A DNA stretch of 64,000 nucleotides from Sphagnum compactum (Eukaryota > Bryophyta > Sphagnopsida > Sphagnales). A model generated the notes under the pieces. The model ran no database searches. It was not told the DNA's origin and saw only the letters and a list, made by a program, of their open reading frames with translations. Location: NCBI GenBank assembly GCA_965153455.1, contig OZ234501.1, positions 3,968,001-4,032,000 of the forward strand, in the 5' to 3' direction. Made by a program: the position numbers and the translations under genes. Positions within the stretch are counted from its first letter, which is position 1. Each line of letters begins with the position of its first letter. Positions 60,965 through 64,000 of the stretch are shown here, piece by piece.

Positions 60965-61410
60965 CATGCACTACCCTTTTTAAGGTATCCCATAAAACCT
61001 TTGGGCTCCATAACATATCTTTTGGAACTTGGAAAAGTATTGTAGACCCTTAACAAAACTTAAAAGGCAAGTAATAGTCACATCATTTTGCAATAATATT
61101 AAATCATGAAAGGAAAGTATGTTTTTTAAAATATTTATTCCATGCTCACTCTATGATGCCAGACATATTGATTCAAGGAAATGAAGGTATTGTAAAGTTC
61201 TTCACATTGATGTTAGAAAGTCCACTTGAACCAAGTTATGGAGTTTAAATGCAATACTTGCATCATCTTGGGATATTTACATTCACCTTGAAACTTGGAG
61301 GGGTATTGCATAACCTTACCAGAACCTAGAAGTAATACAATACTCACACCATATTGTGACAATATTTTAAACCATGGTATAAATGAGGGTATTGTCAAGT
61401 TAGTCATATT
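60965..61410. repeat. Tandem repeat, unit ~285 bp, right part
   Basis: Continues the array at 57.9-58.5 kb: GGGCTCCATAACATATC, AACTTGGAGGGGTATTGCAT and ACCAGAACCTAGAAGTAATAC follow the unit order with more drift. Confidence 0.65.
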
Positions 61411-63570
61411 AATGGTAAAAGGTAATGAAACTATCATTAAATTGAGGATATTGCAATTACACATCAAAATTTTATTGAAGTGGCTTTATACCATCAATGT
61501 GGCCAATATTGCAATTTTTTGGTGCATTGAACAATTATTTATGAGTTTGAAAATGTCTTTCAACTATATTTAATGTTTACTTAAAATTCTAACATAAATT
61601 TTTTATTAAAATATTATATATTTAAGAATGCAAAATTTTTAAAAAACCATACATTGATTTATTAAGTATATCATTATTTCATATGTTGTAAATTAAGTTT
61701 TACATAGAGTTAAAAAATTACATTGACCAAACATACATAATATTAAGTAATTATAATTAAAAATTAAATTAAAACCTTTATTTCTAATCCTTAAACCTTA
61801 ATTGAAGGAACTTAGGGTCCTTGCTAAATGATTTTTCTATCTATAAAAAGATAAAATTGGGTCATTATTGAAGCCAAATATTCAAACAAAAATAAAATGA
61901 AACACAAACATAATTTACATTTTTGGGAAAATTTTAATTATCTTTGAAAATTGAAAACATCATACCAAATTACACTATACATAACAATGGGTTTATAGAT
62001 ATTAAAATGAATAAAAAATATAATTTTATAACATTACTAAATACATATAAGGTTAAGTTATGTAACAATTAGCCTATTACTCATGCTAGGCTAGGTTGTC
62101 TAATTTGGTTAGTGTTGACACTTTAGTCAATCAAACAACCTTGGCTATGAACTTTTGTTGTAGTTGGTAATTCGTCTTGTGTTTACGCTTGCATCCATAT
62201 GGTGTGAAAAATGCTTATCTTAACAAATATCCAATGTGCCTTTCTAATGGTCATTTGATTTTCATGCTCACAAAGAATCGATAAAAATAAAATAAAATAC
62301 AATATTCTTGAGAATTAGAACTACAACTACAACTAGAATTAAAAATTAAAAATTAAGAACTATAACTAGAACTAAGACCTACCTATTATTATGGCCATTG
62401 ATAAGGTTGTTACCTTAATTTTGTTATTGCAAAATTTGCAAGGATATGGTGTGATAATATTTTAATTTTGAGCCAATTGATTAGGCAAATGAAGCCCCTA
62501 TCACAACATCCATAATTTTGTCATTAGATATTGTCAAGGTTTTTTTCAAATGGTCAATTCCTTCCATGACCAATGATGAGGACAAGTTTTTCCAAGCAAG
62601 TTTCTTAGAGGGATTTATGGGTCAGTTGGTCACTTGAAACAAAATTTGTGCTACATGCATGCTTGAAATGATTCAAGTGATCAAAATTCAAAAACCCTGA
62701 GGGATGCAAAAAACCTAAAAAAAGATGATGGGTGCTTTCAAAATGGAGTGGAGGATTGGAGAAGAAGTGTGTGGGTGGGTGGGTTTTCACCATTTTTTGT
62801 TGACAATGATTTTCTCACGGCTTGGGAATTTAAATTACTGTTGTAGAAAGAGGAGGAAACTTTGGAACATTATAGAAGTTAGTTGATTTTTTTTGTTAGG
62901 CTTCTTTTTGTACTATTCTTCTTTTTCATTTGACGATGATGTTGTTACATTTTTCAAGGAAGGTGCAATAGGAAAAAGAATAATATTATTTGCTGCTTAA
63001 ATTTCAAGCATCGCATTATTAATTTTTGTAGCCATTATTGTTGTTGTAGAACATTTCAGCTATTGCTATTATTATTGTGATTGTTTTGGACACAAACTGA
63101 GGAAAAAATATATAAGAAAAACATCAACCAAGATGTCATACCTCCGGGTGTGTAATTAATGTACCACATCCTTGAATGCACCATCTTACAAGGTCAATAT
63201 CACATACATCTTTGTGGGTGGTGGATGATCCATGGCCCACAATAACATGTCAACATGACTCATCACCTTCACATTACTGGTATTCCCATTCTCATTATAC
63301 TTTTTAAGCAATCCACCATAAACAAAATGAACAAGACATAAAAATACAGTTTAACACAACACCATCACACATGATTACTCAAATACTTCCATGAAGCTTC
63401 TAAGGCACGGTTGATTTCAAGCTAGAGCTTCAAACTTAGTTGATTTGAATCAATTGGGTTGGTTAGCAATGGATTTGTTTAGAAAGAAGAGTTCTTGATG
63501 GAACTTCAAACTTGGGTTGATTTTATGGAACTTTGATCAAATTTGATTTGTTCATGACTCGGATGTACAA
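61411..63570. other. AT-rich stretch, no gene
   Basis: Only short chance frames. No repeat, promoter or RNA gene is supported. Confidence 0.4.
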
Positions 63571-63576
63571 CTTCTA

Positions 63577-63770
63577 ATTTCATACAAATCTTGAGAAAAG
63601 AAGACATGGGTAACAATTTGTAAAGAACTTGAGAAGAAAAGTTCTTGAACAAATAAGATATATGGGAACCCATTGCACAGAAATTGAGAAAAAATATTTT
63701 GAGCAAAGAAAAGATGGGTATCCATTTGTAGAGAATTTGAGAAAGAAGTCTCATGACAAGTCAAATCACT
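63577..63770. repeat. Tandem repeat, period ~54 bp, 3+ copies
   Basis: ATGGGTAACAATTTGTAAAG at about 63607, ATGGGAACCCATTGCACAG at about 63662 and ATGGGTATCCATTTGTAGAG at about 63715, each followed by AACTTGAGAA or AATTTGAGAA. The period is a multiple of three, so a minus-strand frame of 82 codons stays open through it, but this is not evidence for a gene. Confidence 0.7.
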
Positions 63771-64000
63771 GGGTGTAGCACACAAGTTATAAACCTATTA
63801 AGGAAGATCAATTACTAAAAAAGGGACTGCCTATTCTGGAGTCTATTAGAACCTCTTTACCCATCAAGCTGACAATGTTAATAATTATCTTTTGGAATTT
63901 TTAAATTCTCATTAAAAATAAAGTTCATGAAAAACATTTGCACTATACATAACCATGGGTTTATATATATAATTTAAATATAATATGTATTTTTAATCCA
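63771..64000. other. Nothing recognised
   Basis: AT-rich end of the window without features. Confidence 0.4.

Overview
The window looks like nuclear DNA of a land plant, and probably a seed-free one (moss- or lycophyte-like). It is very AT-rich and gene-poor, and it is full of degenerate plant transposons. The one intact gene is a PYR/PYL/RCAR abscisic-acid receptor whose residue choices are closest to what I know of bryophyte and lycophyte receptors. The assignment to a lineage is inference. I see no bacterial, viral or organellar gene set.

Layout. 1-5.1 kb is a degenerate 'TTTAGCC/TTTAACC' array split by a complete non-autonomous CACTA-type element (363-3061, target duplication CCA), followed by short tandem repeats. 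5.1-10.2 kb is AT-rich with no recognisable gene. 10.2-12.8 kb is a more GC-rich island that I cannot identify. 13.5-15.8 kb is a decayed hAT transposase gene (BED finger to dimerisation domain). 18.3-20.9 kb is a decayed LINE-type reverse transcriptase on the minus strand, interrupted by a 12-bp-type repeat. 22.3-24.1 kb holds the promoter, leader and single-exon CDS of the ABA receptor. A palindromic MITE, a neat hairpin and dispersed repeats follow (24.9-27.4 kb).

27.7-48.2 kb is almost entirely repeats: a second CACTA family packed with 'GGTTATTTTAGG' arrays, relics of the first CACTA family, TAGG tetranucleotide tracts, a 'cctTGGGGAACaa' array in two opposite orientations, tRNA-like modules and an LTR-like fragment. 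48.36-53.1 kb is an intron-containing pseudogene of the plant BRWD/PHIP-type WD40-bromodomain protein. About fifteen exons keep their order and most splice sites, but there are two stops, two frameshifts and damaged splice sites. A second copy of the MITE sits in one of its introns. 53-57.3 kb holds dispersed repeats and an unidentified coding relic. 57.9-61.4 kb is a ~285-bp tandem repeat split by another complete CACTA-type element (58526-60964, target duplication CAT). The rest to 64 kb is AT-rich with a 54-bp tandem repeat near the end.

Function. Only the ABA receptor is likely to make a working protein; it has an unusual ~100-residue C-terminal extension and a poly-glycine insertion. All other coding-like sequence is broken transposon or pseudogene. 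Exon and domain assignments rest on translating the sequence by eye and comparing it with remembered family motifs; no database search was run.
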